Shown piece by piece: positions 10,983 to 23,297 of a stretch of 64,000 nucleotides of DNA. Source of the DNA: Hyaloscypha bicolor E (Eukaryota > Ascomycota > Leotiomycetes > Helotiales > Hyaloscyphaceae); contig NW_020194667.1 in NCBI RefSeq assembly GCF_002865645.1, forward strand, positions 2,317,762 through 2,381,761, in the 5' to 3' direction. Position numbers and translations under genes: made by a program. Every line of letters begins with the position of its first letter. Position 1 is the stretch's first letter. The notes under the pieces are model-generated. The model had not been told where the DNA came from and ran no database searches. It saw only the letters and a list, made by a program, of their open reading frames with translations.

Positions 10983-13900
10983 ATGGCTACGATCATGGAT
11001 ACCATGATCGCAACTGTCCTCAACCTGGTGCAGGCTGCTGGCCCTCAAGGTGAGTCGCACGACGCTTCGTGGACCCATTTTCCACCACTTTCGCGACTTC
11101 TCCTCCCAGCTGTGGCTTGCATGGCCGTGGGGCAGTTGGCTTTTACCCGCTGGCTGGAATGCAAGGGCGCGCTTCTGGCCCAGTGGCCGTGGCGCACTCC
11201 TTTTTTTTTTACATCTTTTTTTGAGACGCGGCCGCGTCGCTTTCGAGGCGAATCACGTGGAGATCTTCAGGGGGAAGACCTCCTGCTCCCAGGGCAAGGG
11301 GACTGGCGACGACGAGATGCGCGTTGCAATGGACGGTGCTGAACAACCTGAGCAGGTCTATCGATCCGAGAAATCTTCGACGGTTTGGCAAGTGAATATC
11401 TGGACCATCTGGACCCTGCTAGGAGAGATGCAGTCTGGAAGGAATTCAGGGCGCAACGCAATATCTTCATCAAAGATCCGGAAGGCAAGGAGATGCCAAT
11501 CAACACCACGCGGTTCCGTATGATGAGCTTCACAGAGATGGAGTCCGACAACCTGAGTTGCACACAAGTCTTTCGCGAGGAGCTCCCGCTCGCAGGAATC
11601 AAGAGAAAGTCAAGCTTCGGCGAAGAATCTGCAGCCAAGCGTCGTTCTCCATCGCCCACAGTACCGCCCGACATCGCGAAGTTCGTGCATCCACTGCTAG
11701 CTCCCAGAGCAATCTCTTACGTATCCCCATACTCATCGCCTTATGCTTCGGCGCCCATCCCACAAGTTGCAGTCCCTGCACAGCCCCCGACAGTTCCTCA
11801 ACCCTTATACAATCCTCTTCTCGCTGCGCATGCAGCATACAAAGTGTCCCAAACTACAACACCTATCGCCGCTCAGCCATCGATGTCTGGATATGTACCT
11901 CTTCCTCCACCACCCCATGTCTCTTATCAACCATATGTACACGACGGTTCGACTGCTTGGTCAGACGTCCTCGCCCCACAACCTATTCCGAAAGCTCCCC
12001 AGCCCCCATCGTCTCCAGCTTCTCGACCAAAGAACCGGAAGCCGCGTAAGCGCCGAACCCCAAAGCCGCAAAACCAAGAAGGCGATACTCAACCAATGGA
12101 GTACGAAATGTCAGAAGACACCACCATCAATAATGAGTATCCATTGCAACCTCTGGTCTTTGCCCGTAAGAGAAGAATGCCCCGTCAGAATCCCGAAGAA
12201 AGGCCGAGCCAGAAGCCCCGACAGAATCATCAGCCAGATGAGGACTTCGCTGCAGAACTCGCACAAGCACAAGCTGCTGTCCTGCCTGAAGGTTCAACTC
12301 GTCTTGCCTGTATATTCAATGGAATCTGTGGACACCTGGTCCTGTCAAAAGACCTGTCCGTGTTGGAGTTCATCCAGGCTCTTCAACCTACTTCAAACAC
12401 CCCAATGCTTGTCTTGCCCATTGGCAAGCTTGCCGAAGAACCCATTACATCTACGAAGGGGTCCGATCCGATGGAGCTTCGCATCAAAGCCACTAACGAC
12501 AAGAAAGAGAAAATTACATACAGCTTCACATTTGTCGAGACTGGTGTGGAGCCCGAGCCAGCACATCTCATGCGCCATCAGATCATCACTGCCGTGCTTA
12601 GTGCGGAGTTTGGACCGGACGATGATCTTCCTCCAGTTGGTGATGTCTACGGTTCTGGAGATGTGCAACCGAACGCCGCTCAGAACTCTAAGCAATCTAC
12701 CAAGCCGGGAGATTCGCAACAGAGCGTGGATGATGAGTTTGGACCAGACGATGATCTTCCCTCGCCTAATGATTTTTCCGCGCCTGATGATCTAGATCGG
12801 GTGCAACTCCAGCAGCAACAGCTTCAAGAAGCCCTAGCCCGGAAGTCCCGAAAACCTAAGCAATCTGCCAAGCCGGGGGATTCGCAACAGACGGTCGAAG
12901 ATGAGTTTGGACCAGATGGTGATCTTCCCACCCTTGATGATCCAAATTTTGCCCAGCTCGTGCAACAACAGCAAGACCTCCAAGCCCAACTAGGCTCTCT
13001 CTATGGCTCCGGAGATCCACAACCAAGCGCCCAGAAGCCCGAGAAGTCTCAGAACCCAAAGAAGACGAAAAAGGAAAAGAAGTACGAGAAGGTCGACGCT
13101 TCCGACAAACCTTACATGTGTGCCAATTGTGGGAAACGATGGATGCAGTCTTGGGGCTTGGATTATCATCTCACAAAGTCCAACTCCCCTTGCAATCCTA
13201 ATGCCGATATGACCGCCTACGAAGAGAAAAGGGCGAGAAGAGAGGCACGTCATGGTTCGAAGAAGTCAAATGGAGCAATCAAGTCTGGTTCGCTCGACGA
13301 CCCACAACTATCCGCACAGCAGCAGGTCGGAGAAGGAGGTCCATCAAACACATCTCTTGATAATGAGGTGCGCGTTGAAGATGGTGACCCCCAAGTCGAC
13401 TCGCCGTCCACATCGGAGGACATCCTACCTCAGGACATACCACTTCCTCCCGAGACGCCCAAGCCGAAGCGGCGCCAGCCATCAAAGAAGCAGGCTGCCA
13501 GTGCATCATTGCAACGCGAGCCACAGGTCAGCGAAACTGAAGAGCCTCGCACAGAGAGATCTGGTCAAAAGAGGAGACAGAGTGAACGGAAGTCCAAGCA
13601 AGCCACTCGTGCGCAACGTGAGGAGGCCGAGCAATCTGATGCGTCTGCAAGCAGTGACGATTCTATCTTTGAATGGGCTCAGAAGTACAGCACAACCGGT
13701 GTTGAGCGACCTCGCAAAGGTCGAGTTGTCAACAATCTCACAACTACTCCTTCCAACAAGAAGATGTACAAGGCCTTGCCCTTTGAATCATTTGCACTTG
13801 GAGAATTGGTTGATCAGATGGCAATGCATAATAGCATGTCTAAATTGATTGCAGGCGTTCCTGCTCTGGAGGGTATGGAGGAAGTAACTGAATCATCGGC

Positions 13901-16900
13901 CATCCGACATTGCGAGGAGATCCTACTGTCTGTCGTCCAAGGAAACGACGGGTTTTTCCCTGGCGACATGGCCATCTGGATTGGTTTCGTGGACATATGG
14001 GTGAAGACTTTCGGCTTCGCCATGCCTAGAAATGACGTCCTTCCCGAATCCAAGCTGTGCAGCAAGACTGTCGATCATCTCATTGAGACCAAGCGACTTC
14101 GTTGTGTGGACTTTACATGGATTGACTCCAAGAAGCGAGAAATCACCCGCACCATTCTCATCTTGGCTGGATCCCAAGTCGACTCTAAAGCGATTGACGC
14201 ACTCAAAGCGCTGATTCAACAATGCTACCCCGACCTCTACGTACCCCCGCAGTTTGCACCCCCCGAGCCCTTTCTCTCCAGATTGAACGCACTTGCCACG
14301 CGCAGACTCCCCCAAGCCGAGCGAGATAGACTTCGCAGAAAGGAGGAGGGAGCCGCATCGTCGGACCCAGATCCCCCCCCACAGATGATTGGTGACGAAT
14401 CTGATGATGATTTCGTAGTTGGCGAGGCTGAGGAGGCGGATGAGGACGCAGATGAAGACGCGGACTCCATGGGGGATGAGTTGGACAACGAGGGCAACTG
14501 GCAGGATGACGATCTGGACCTCGATTCCGACGAAAAGAAGCCCAAGAGGAAGACCAAGAGAAAAGGCGAGAAACGGGGTGACGGACGGGCGAGACAACGA
14601 AGCCCTACGCACAACAAAGCAATCTCTGAAGGTCTGCGCCGAAACTGGGCCACCAGGAAGGCCAAAAACCCTGATAGCTTCTTTCCAAAACGGAAGAGCC
14701 GAAACGTGGTGAAGAAACTCCTAACTGAAGAAGAAAAGGCCCAGCGAGCAGAAACTGCATATCTGAATAAGCGATCCTGGGATGCTCAGCCAGCTTTCAT
14801 GCCCAATCCTGCAACAGGTGCATGGGATCAAGAAACCGAGCAGAAGAAGTCGAGAAAGGGTGTTCGCCACATACCCAAGCCGAAGATTCCTTATCCCATC
14901 ACCTACATGCAGGCTAAGGATGGTACTTGGTCACTTCAGCCCTACGGCCATGGTGCCCCGCCCATTCATGCCCGTCCGTTGCGAAGAATGGATGAGGGAG
15001 CTTATGTGAAGCGCGCTCATCGAGACCACCGCCCGGTTATCTTTCCCAAGAAGAACCGCATGTTCCTACCTGCGAACCCCCCGAAGGCTCTCCTGGAGCA
15101 AAATCTGCTTACCCCGGCACCCTATTCCGGGAGCATCTCCAGAATAACCGGCAAACCAAAGCGCAAATACGCCCGCAAAAACCAACCCGCAAAGAAGCCA
15201 ACGGCGGCTTGTCGCACTTTATCAAAGGTCACCGGAAAGACGGTTCGCCCTTATCAGCGCAAATTCCCAACCTTTGTTCCAGATAACTCAAAGGACACGA
15301 AGAAGCGAACCAAGAAACCCATCAATGAGGCGAACATCTTGAGGTTCTTCGAGCCCAAAAAGTTGTTACCTGGCGCACCAAGAAATGTTGGCCTCGAGTT
15401 CCTTCCCCCAACTTTTGGCCTCCCTGCCTCATCATACAAAGGACCGTCTCCCGGAGTGCACCAATTTCAACCCGATTACCGACGCCTGATATTCATTGCG
15501 CCGAGCATTGTTACAGGAGGTGAGGATCCCCACCGTGGATCTTGGACCGTCGGTTTGTGGCGCCCTGTCGCGTCTGGAAGTTTGACCCTCACTTGGAACG
15601 ATGCCACTGCCTTCGACCTGGAGTCGCTGCCCGTTGACAAGCTAGACTTCGGCCGTGACGATCATTATCGATCCATCAAGCAGCCAGCTAAGAGGAGAGG
15701 AGGAAAGCCCCGACCTACATTTACGCTTATACCCCCCAAGAAGCTCACCAAAGGAATGAGATTCAAATATACACGAGCCCTCACCGCTCTTCCCAGCGAC
15801 TTTAAGGATCTTTTCGAGGATGCGAAGGATGCCACCAAAGAGCTCGGGGTTCAGATTGGCCAGCCCAATCGCGCCGCGCAATTCAACAGACGAATCAAAG
15901 GGTCAAAGGCGATCTTGTCTCCTCGAGACGAGAAGCGACTCATCCTCACTGTGGCCACTATCCGCACTTTGACGGGTGGGGTCACCGCCCTGATTGATTG
16001 GGTCCTTGTATCTCAATCCTTCCAGGATTATACTTGCAATTTCCTCGCGAAGTACTGGAATGGCCTTCAGCGCTCCAGGAGGGATGTCATTGAACGCTTG
16101 ATCGAGGATTTCCAGAAGGCTTTCCTACAAGCATACCAAAAGAATAAAGTTCCTAAGATCGACTACGACCGTCTGACGGAGTATCAGTTCCACCAGCTCG
16201 TCAAGTGGGCTCTCAGAAACAAGAACATTAACACCTCAATGACGACGAAACAAAACAAGATTCGGGAATCCAGAAATCTGATCGAGGGCAAGTTCAGCGT
16301 TACGGAAGTTAGTCCGGAGGCAAACGAGCGGCCCTGGAGAGACCAATTCGACAGTGAGAAGACCGCACTTTACAAGAAGATGGATATGGCAGTCGCTGAA
16401 CCACGGTCGGTGCTGTCGATGCCGAAGGAGAGTCCCAAAATGAGCAAGGATGAGCTTCAAGTGATTCGATCTTGGGTCAGAGCCGTAGCTGTAACACCAC
16501 CAGAAGACTATGATGCCAAGATTGCGCAGGAAAAATTGCTCTCCATTATCAACGGGGAGAACATCAACATCCAGAAAGAGAAGATCAAGCACGTCTTGAC
16601 AATTCTGCAGGAGCAAAAAATCCTTCTGAGAGCAAGCAGGGTGCGAAGACTTTTCGGATGCGTCTTTGAAGTCACTGGGAAGTTCCTCGAACCGTTGAAC
16701 AAGATGGATGTCCAGGTAGAGCAAGTGATCGATGCCGCCATGGCAAAGTGGTACTTGGACCAGCGCTTTTGGCTAGACGAGCCTGTTCCGCACAACTACT
16801 TCACCACCGCAGGTTGGATGCTAGCTGTTACCTCGATGCAGGCTATGGGTGATATCCACACAAACACGAAGGTGTGGCCGAGCCAAGGCAAGAAGATGGG

Positions 16901-17366
16901 AATGCTCGACGGCGGCGGTTACGAAACAAGACAGATACCCAAAGAGTCCTATCGATTCGACCTCTTCCTCAGTCCCAGGGAGGGCTTCTACGTCTACGAC
17001 TGCGACAACGAGACCCTCAAGAAGTTCTTGGAGGCGGAACCTCCGCGTGGCTCAGCAGCGGGCGAGCTCCCGATCTGGTGGGGCATCACAGGCAAGCTCA
17101 ACCGAGACATCTGGAAGAGAACTTTGTGTTCCATAGCCTCGCTCATGAAGACCAGATCCGGCATCAACATCGAGGGTCTCAAGCAGCATTTTGGCTACAC
17201 ATTTGAGGAGTGGGAGTTGCGCCTCGTCATGGAATGGGGCACGGAGCTCGGCCTTTTCTACGGCTCTTACCCCAAGCAGATCGAGGGGTGGAGACTTGGT
17301 TTCTGGTGGTGGCTCCTGCTCGGGAGGCTGTTTGATGATGGGGTTGCGGTGGGGAAAGGGAAGTAG
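10983..17366 (+). CDS. Giant nuclear protein, TFIIIC largest-subunit (tau138/Sfc3)-like
   Basis: Exon 1 (10983-11049) starts MATIMDTMIATVLNLVQAAG. A 306 bp intron (11050-11355) joins it in phase to exon 2 (11356-17366), giving 2025 aa. The joined N-terminus GPQGLSIREIFDGLASEYL looks like a winged-helix start. Residues about 130-440 are Pro-rich and basic. About 440-583 hold three imperfect copies of a DEFGPDDDLP unit. A C2HC-type finger, CANCGKRWMQSWGLDYH, lies near 609. An acidic stretch lies near 1040-1080. The last 350 residues (KILLRASRVRRLFGCVFEVT, MEWGTELGLFYG, final GFWWWLLLG) resemble the extended winged-helix C-terminus of fungal Sfc3/Tfc3, which binds the B box of tRNA genes. The TFIIIC assignment is by resemblance only. 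A DNA-binding nuclear role is firmer than the family name. Confidence 0.6.
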
Positions 17367-17762
17367 GGGGAGGGGTGAAGGAGAGGGGTGGGGGGATGAG
17401 ATGGCGGCGATGTGGTGTGGTGCGAGCTGGGATGATAACGATGACGAGTGTATGATTTGTACAATTTTGTCTGATTATTTTCTTTTCTTTTTCTCTCTTT
17501 GTATGATTCATGATTGACGATACCGGTAGAGTTCAGATGGAAGATAGAGTGTACATGCATGGGGGGGGGGGCGTTTCTGTGTTTTTGTCCGATTAGCCAC
17601 GGCGTTGGGACTTTGTCTGCTCGGATGATACCCGGTCATGGCGTTTCGAATGTCCCGTCAGTTTTGGCGTTTGTGATGGCGTGTTCTTTCCCTTCAAAAT
17701 GGCTCTTCATTGGGTGGATCTCTTTTGGGGTGCCAGATCCAAGATAGAGACCCTTAGCCCAA

Positions 17763-17795
<33 letters not shown>

Positions 17796-20668
17796 TGTTT
17801 CATTTGGAGTTTGAGGTTGCTGGCGGACGTGGGGATGAAAAGAGAGATATTATACGAGTTGGTGGTGGTTGGAGGGATCGAGAGAGAGAAAGAGAGATGA
17901 TACTGGGGTTGGTAATGGAAGTGGGGATGAAAAGTGAGAGACATTACGCGAGTTGGTGGTGGAAGGTAGGATGGAAAGAGAGGATGATACCCAGGTGTGC
18001 ATTTGTTAGATCACAATTAGAGCAGATAAAATGCAAGAAGGCATTTACAACAATTCTTCTGTTCCACCCCCAATGCTATGAACGGTTTGAAGTCCTTTTT
18101 CAGGACGAGTGTCACGTGAAAATTGCTAGCCTGGTGGTAGTGATTTTTCATTGTTCACCGAAGGGTGAGCGAATACCCCCCCACCATATCGTATTCTCAA
18201 TGTCCGAGTGGCCTGTCATCTAGCATACCAGGGGCGAAGAGCTTTTTGGATCACCGAGTTGGTTCAAGCTCATAATTGGACAACCAGCCGAACTTTCCGC
18301 GAATGATGTGGTTAGGAGAGGGGGGTAACCGAAGCCCCTAAGCAGTTAGCCTTCCCAGCGGTTCGCCATGCTGGTGCGGGCTACTCTCTTAGGTGCTGGC
18401 ATCGCCCAAGTTGAAGTGTTTCCAAAAGGTTCCGCGTCATCGTGCATTCCATTCACGTTTCTGCGGTGTGAATATTTCATTCAAAAGCAAGTTGATTTTG
18501 GATTTTTATTGATATTCTGAGATGTTGAATCGTTATGAAATTGGGAGGCCAGCCACCAGGGCGTGCAAGTTGACCTGACGTCGAGCGACGCACGCAGACT
18601 TCTTTTAATGAAGTGGAAATGGTAAAAAAAAAGTCAAAGGATTTCTCCCTGCAATAAACAACGGAAGCCCCTGATTGATAAGTGGAGGCCATGTTGGTCA
18701 GCACTTTCGAGTACTGAGCAAATGAAGTGGGATGTTTTCGGGTCCGAATTTGAGCATGAATGACTTCGTTCAGCAGCATCTTTTCCAACTCAGCAACACC
18801 GTTGCTATGCTGCATCAATTTCCATGAGTCTATTCAAAATATAATCAATTATTATTGATTCACTAAACATCTGGCAGCAGGTTGTCGTATATTCGCAATC
18901 GTATTGAGTGGTGCACTTACAGGATCTCCAGGTTGTGGTTTTGGTTCGGGTTGAACATCCGCACCATCCGACCCGTGGTCCAATAACAAGTGGCCTTGGA
19001 ACATCGCGAGAGCTTCAAACTCGACGGATTAGGATAAAAGTGAAGTCTGCATCGAATTTTGGTCAGAATTTTTTATTTGATACATCGTTCGGCGAGGATG
19101 AAAGGAGTATTATGGCGTTGGTTTTAAACTGCTTCGCAAAAATGGCGGTAAGGAGGGAAGGAAATACATCCACTTGCCTCCACAACTACAGGGTCAAGTC
19201 AACGCACCTTTTAGAAGAATCAAGTGTGTCCGAATCGTTTTGAAAGTCTGAGAAGGTTGCGAAGAGAAATCTTTTCGAGAGCAGGTGGGCGATGGGCGGT
19301 TCATATACTTGTCACCCATCTTTCGCCGCCTCAAGGAGCCAGCAGAGCCCAGACCTCCTCATGATCTCTCAGTCCACTCATTATCAAGTATCCAAAGGTA
19401 GCGCAAATTGAAGAAGTGGGTTTACGTTGCCGCCATAGTGTCCTGAAGATACGGGCGATCTGGGAGTACTCAAGCTGTGCGCTATCGTCTAACACTACAC
19501 AGAACAACATCAAGCTAGTGATGGAAGCAGGAATTTGGTGGTGTCATTACTTCTTCATTTTCCAGAGAGCAAAGACTGACGTTGCAATCCCAGTCGTTGG
19601 TCGATCTGTGTGTGCCCTTCGTGGACGGCATTCCGGGGGTAATCTTCTCGGAGGACAAGAGTTTTGGCCGCTTCAGTGCATTGCACACTGTATTCTCGCC
19701 TGAAACTGAATGAAGCGCTGCGTGATCCCTGTAATGAATAAATAATCGGCGTAGTCAACTTATTTTGGAAGATAACGGCTCTGAGTCGCAGCTAACACCA
19801 CACAAATATGTCTGTTAAGGAACTTATGGGATGGGAGAAGCACATCAAGCTTCCACTGTGGCTATCAATCAGTGTAGGGTGAGCTGCTCTGCGTTTCATT
19901 CTGAGAAGCAATCTGAAAATGCCTGGAGAATCCAAAGTTTGGTCCTAAACCGTGCAATCGTACAACTTCAACCACAATTATATTTCCCAGTTCATTTGAC
20001 ACTTAATTTATTCACGGCCACCAGGGCACCAGGGCTCAGGAAATTTAAATACCAAACGTGAGTGGGAGAGTTTTGGACTTGCAGTCCGAAGATTATCCAC
20101 ACGTGCAATAGCTCTAAATGCAAGATTTTGTAATAGATCCGCACGATGTCTTTCAGTTACGGTCCATACTTTCAGTGTCCAGCATGATATCTTGTTCAAT
20201 TACGTAAGGGTACACGCATAGTTTCGGTTGTGAGGCTAATGAAATTGCGAGTAAGCAGCGCATATGCCATCAATTTCTGAAGTGTACTCAAGCAGCGTCA
20301 AGCTACGAATGTCTCCATAATGCGCACCAGCTACCCCTCAAGTAATGACAAGCCCCAGAACAATGACTAACCTTCACGTATCTGATGCCATCATAACCTC
20401 AGAATCTAATAGAATTCCAAGATATCAATCCTGGTTCAAAGCAATATTCCCTTCGCAAGCATTGAAAAATTGATCGTGTCGTGTCACTATGGTAATAGCT
20501 TGCTCGTTTGACGGTTTCACGGACGAACTCTCATCGCTCGCAGAGGATTAGTTCTCTTTCGATGAACGAGAGATACCGGAGCCAACTTGAGGTTTTGGGG
20601 GTAGCACAGTACTTTGCGAGTCAGTAGAGGAATGATAAGGGCAAAGGAGGCGTAGGGAAAAGATGCAC
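17367..20668. other. 3.3 kb gene-poor interval
   Basis: No gene was recognised on either strand. It contains an 11-G run (17561-17571), a TG microsatellite, and GA-rich repeats near 17876-17950 in which GTTGGTGGTGG and GGGGATGAAAAG units recur. Small open frames of 60-115 codons lack motifs. Confidence 0.45.
17764..17793. repeat. (TG)15 microsatellite
   Basis: Fifteen uninterrupted TG dinucleotides lie about 400 bp downstream of the giant gene's stop codon. This is a simple sequence repeat and likely polymorphic. Confidence 0.95.
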
Positions 20669-21070
20669 CTACACTACCGGTATGCCCTCGATCTTGAACG
20701 CCCAATCCAACGCCCAATCTATAGCCTCTGTACCATAGCCTTTCCCTTGATACGGCTCAGATATGGTGATGGCCAGAGTGCCAGATCGATTATGACGTGA
20801 GCTGTAATGTGCAGAGAGACGAAGATAGCCAATCCGCACAGGATTTGCAGAGTGCGCAGGAATTTCACACTCGGATGGAAGGCATATGGAGACGGATAAG
20901 AGCTCTTTGGTCCACTCGGTGGTAATTTTGAAGCACTCTGAGGCAGGGGTTTGCATCATCTCATCGTGGTACTGAGCGTAGCTGGGTGGGTGTTTGAGAA
21001 TGTCGTCCTTGGTATCTTCGAGGGCGCGGTAGACGAGGCGGGAGGAGCTTAAGAGTTTGTTGTATAACAT
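20669..21070 (-). CDS. GNAT N-acetyltransferase, C-terminally truncated
   Basis: From the ATG at 21070 the frame has GNAT-type features: an N-terminal RLVYRALED strand, the beta-4 segment GTLAITIS, and the acetyl-CoA pyrophosphate loop YQGKGYGTEAIDWAL (Q-x-x-G-x-G/A motif A). After the helix WALDWAFKIEG the frame stops within a few codons. The expected motif B (the Asn-containing strand, then LYxKxGF) cannot be found in any frame downstream to 20460, even allowing a GTAGTG intron. The open frame extends upstream to 21214, but the family start fits 21070. It is either a truncated pseudogene or a gene with a missing 3' exon. Confidence 0.6.
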   Translation of the reverse strand: MLYNKLLSSSRLVYRALEDTKDDILKHPPSYAQYHDEMMQTPASECFKITTEWTKELLSVSICLPSECEIPAHSANPVRIGYLRLSAHYSSRHNRSGTLAITISEPYQGKGYGTEAIDWALDWAFKIEGIPVV

Positions 21071-21604
21071 CCTGGAGTCTGTGGGGGAAGGTGAGGGTGC
21101 AGAGGAACGTCGTCTGCCCTTAGCGATTAAAGCAAAGAGTTTCTTGAGTTGAGAGTAAACATTTGTATTAGCTTGGAGGCAGCAAAGGAGGGAATGTGGA
21201 AGGCAAGAGAACAACCTGGCTAGTTAGTTGTGTAAATAAGTCATGTTGGAATTCTCTTCATGATTGACATAATAATGAATGCATAAGTGCTTCGCGAATC
21301 ACTCCAGGTCTTCCAACGTCACGAGCGGCGGCAATGAACTCACATACATTCACTCACATGTATCCTTCGCTGGAAGAGCCTTCTGGCATTCCATGATTCA
21401 TTTCACCGATTTAACAATTAGCACCTCAAGAAACAAGACTTACGAAATGTCCCTGAATGTAACGGTATCCATTTCTCATCCTCGTTGTCGTTGTGAGTGC
21501 CACCGAGGATATAAGATCCCATTTGATGCTACCGTCCATACTATGGATAGACATTGCGTGGGACATGGGGGGAGGGGGGCTTTTTGGGAATTCTATACAT
21601 TATA

Positions 21605-21612
21605 CATGAGGA
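21605..21612. repeat. Target-site duplication, left copy (CATGAGGA)
   Basis: The 8-bp CATGAGGA directly precedes the TIR starting at 21613. It is repeated exactly at 22139-22146 after the right TIR. An 8-bp duplication is the signature of hAT transposition. Confidence 0.85.
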
Positions 21613-22138
21613 CAGTGTGTCAAATGATTAGATTAGATTAGATTAATGGCCATTAACCTAATCTAATCACGAAATATACTCATTAATCATACTCTATTCA
21701 CGTATTAATTAGATTAATCTGATTAATACACACGTGATCCTACACGTGATCGTGCTAGCCTAATCTGGTAACGCTCCTGCCCTCTCTAGCTCTAGCGCTA
21801 CACTAATCAGGTGCCGCAACGCTTAGTAAGCGACCCGAAGCTAAATTAAAAAAGGGCGAATATAGGAGAATAACTAGTTTATTATTATTGAAAGCTAGTA
21901 TATAGCTACTATTATATAAGCCCTGGCTTAGTTTAACTAGGGCTACCTGATAGGTGCCTTAGTTATTTAATACTTATTGAGTAAATAGTGATTTACTATA
22001 GTCACGTGACAGATTAATCTGATTAATTATTCTAATCTAATCAAAAAAAATCTGAATTACATTAATCATAATCTAATCACATTAATTGATTAATTAATTG
22101 ATTAATTTGATTAACGTGATTAATCCTTTGACACACTG
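21613..22138. mobile_element. hAT-type MITE (526 bp)
   Basis: The left end CAGTGTGTCAAA and the right end TTTGACACACTG form a perfect 12-bp terminal inverted repeat. It is flanked by a perfect 8-bp duplication. Both subterminal regions are dense in GATTAAT/ATTAATC repeats in both orientations, giving strong hairpin potential. No transposase frame is present, so it is non-autonomous. The CAGxG start and 8-bp duplication place it in the hAT superfamily. Confidence 0.85.
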
Positions 22139-23297
22139 CATGAGGATAGCGTAGACTTTCACCGGGAACGTGTATCAAGACTGTTGAATTGGTACTAGCT
22201 TACTAGTCCTTCCAGTACCAGGTTCAACTACTAATATTAGCTTCGCCACTCTAATTTATAATGGTTTACTATGGAAGCCTATGGAATAGCTCACTATGGA
22301 AGCTCAGGGAACGCTCACTAATATATATGAGTCATCTGATTTATAATATACTGGAGGAAATCGCCACCCACTAGTGGGTATATAAGAACTGTACTTTAGA
22401 TTCCTCCTCTCCTTTTTTACTCTTCACTCTCCTGTATCTAGTCATTTTACAGATTGTCAACCTCCAATATATCGATTTTCCATCAATAAATCGATCACTT
22501 TCCAATAAAGACCCTGTCGTATCTTGAGTCTGCTTTTTGAGTGAGAATGTACAATTTTCAAACTTGGCGGAACATTCAGATCACTTGCTTCTCCGCACTA
22601 GAGGAAACTACTCCTATCAATGCCTCCTACCATTTATATCTCTAGAGGATGCGCAGCCAATCCTGGATCCGCCGCACTCAGCTTCCCCAATTGATGGAGT
22701 ATTTCCTCTTTCATCGCCATGTGTAGCTAGTACTACATTTATGTGGAGTCAGATGGTTCGAGACTTGAATGTCAATTTCCATATTTGCTGCCGAATCTCA
22801 AATGGAAGGTCGGCAAACGTGATACGCGGGGGCTGGGCGGGCGGTGGGGGATGTGGATATTGCTGGTTGCTGATGTTGTAAGTCAATGATAGGTGTGTAT
22901 CTATCGTCATCAAATATTTGAGTCGTAAATGCAGTGGTGAAGCGAACGAGAGATGCGCTGAGTCAAAAAAGAAGCTGGAGCCGGGATGCCGCTGTCTGAA
23001 CAGTGTAGCTTTGCCCCTGACTTAAGCGAATCCATCAATTTTCAATCTCAATCACCCTGATTTTTTTCGACTGATCCCGTAGATCGACAGAATTTGGTCG
23101 TATATCCCTCGCACAATGCATATTTGTTCTTCTTAGTCTAAACTCTCCTCAACACCTTTCCAGGTCCAGAAACGTAGAAGACCACGTGCTCGTCAAGAAT
23201 GACGACCCGAATACACCAAGCGACATCTTCTCAAACCAAGGAAATTGTCACATAATAATCGCCGCCACTTGAGCGATATAAGTGTATTGGTCTTACT
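22139..23297. other. Repeat-bearing intergenic stretch
   Basis: Apart from the LTR-like repeat I see only short frames without motifs. Tandem-like variants of CTATGGAAGC occur near 22266-22310. Confidence 0.4.
22428..22510 (+). repeat. LTR-like dispersed repeat, copy 1
   Basis: The stretch containing CTGTATCTAGTCATT, then GTCAACCT, AATATATCGATTTTCC and AATAAATCGAT, then ACTTTCCAATA, recurs in reverse orientation at 55751-55840. It is preceded at about 22378-22385 by a GTATATAAGA TATA-like element and a pyrimidine-rich stretch, which looks like the promoter-containing part of a solo LTR. Exact ends and a target duplication could not be fixed. Confidence 0.65.

Noticed and set aside
11743..12795. 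350-codon plus-strand frame overlapping the giant gene
   Set aside because: It is a different-frame shadow of a Pro/Ser-rich coding region; the main frame carries all recognisable motifs.
17876..17950. Possible tandem minisatellite in GA-rich sequence
   Set aside because: Units repeat only about twice with several differences; too weak to call a defined array.
21613..22138. CRISPR-like spaced repeats
   Set aside because: GATTAAT units are irregularly spaced and in both orientations; TIR plus 8-bp duplication identify a MITE in a eukaryotic genome.
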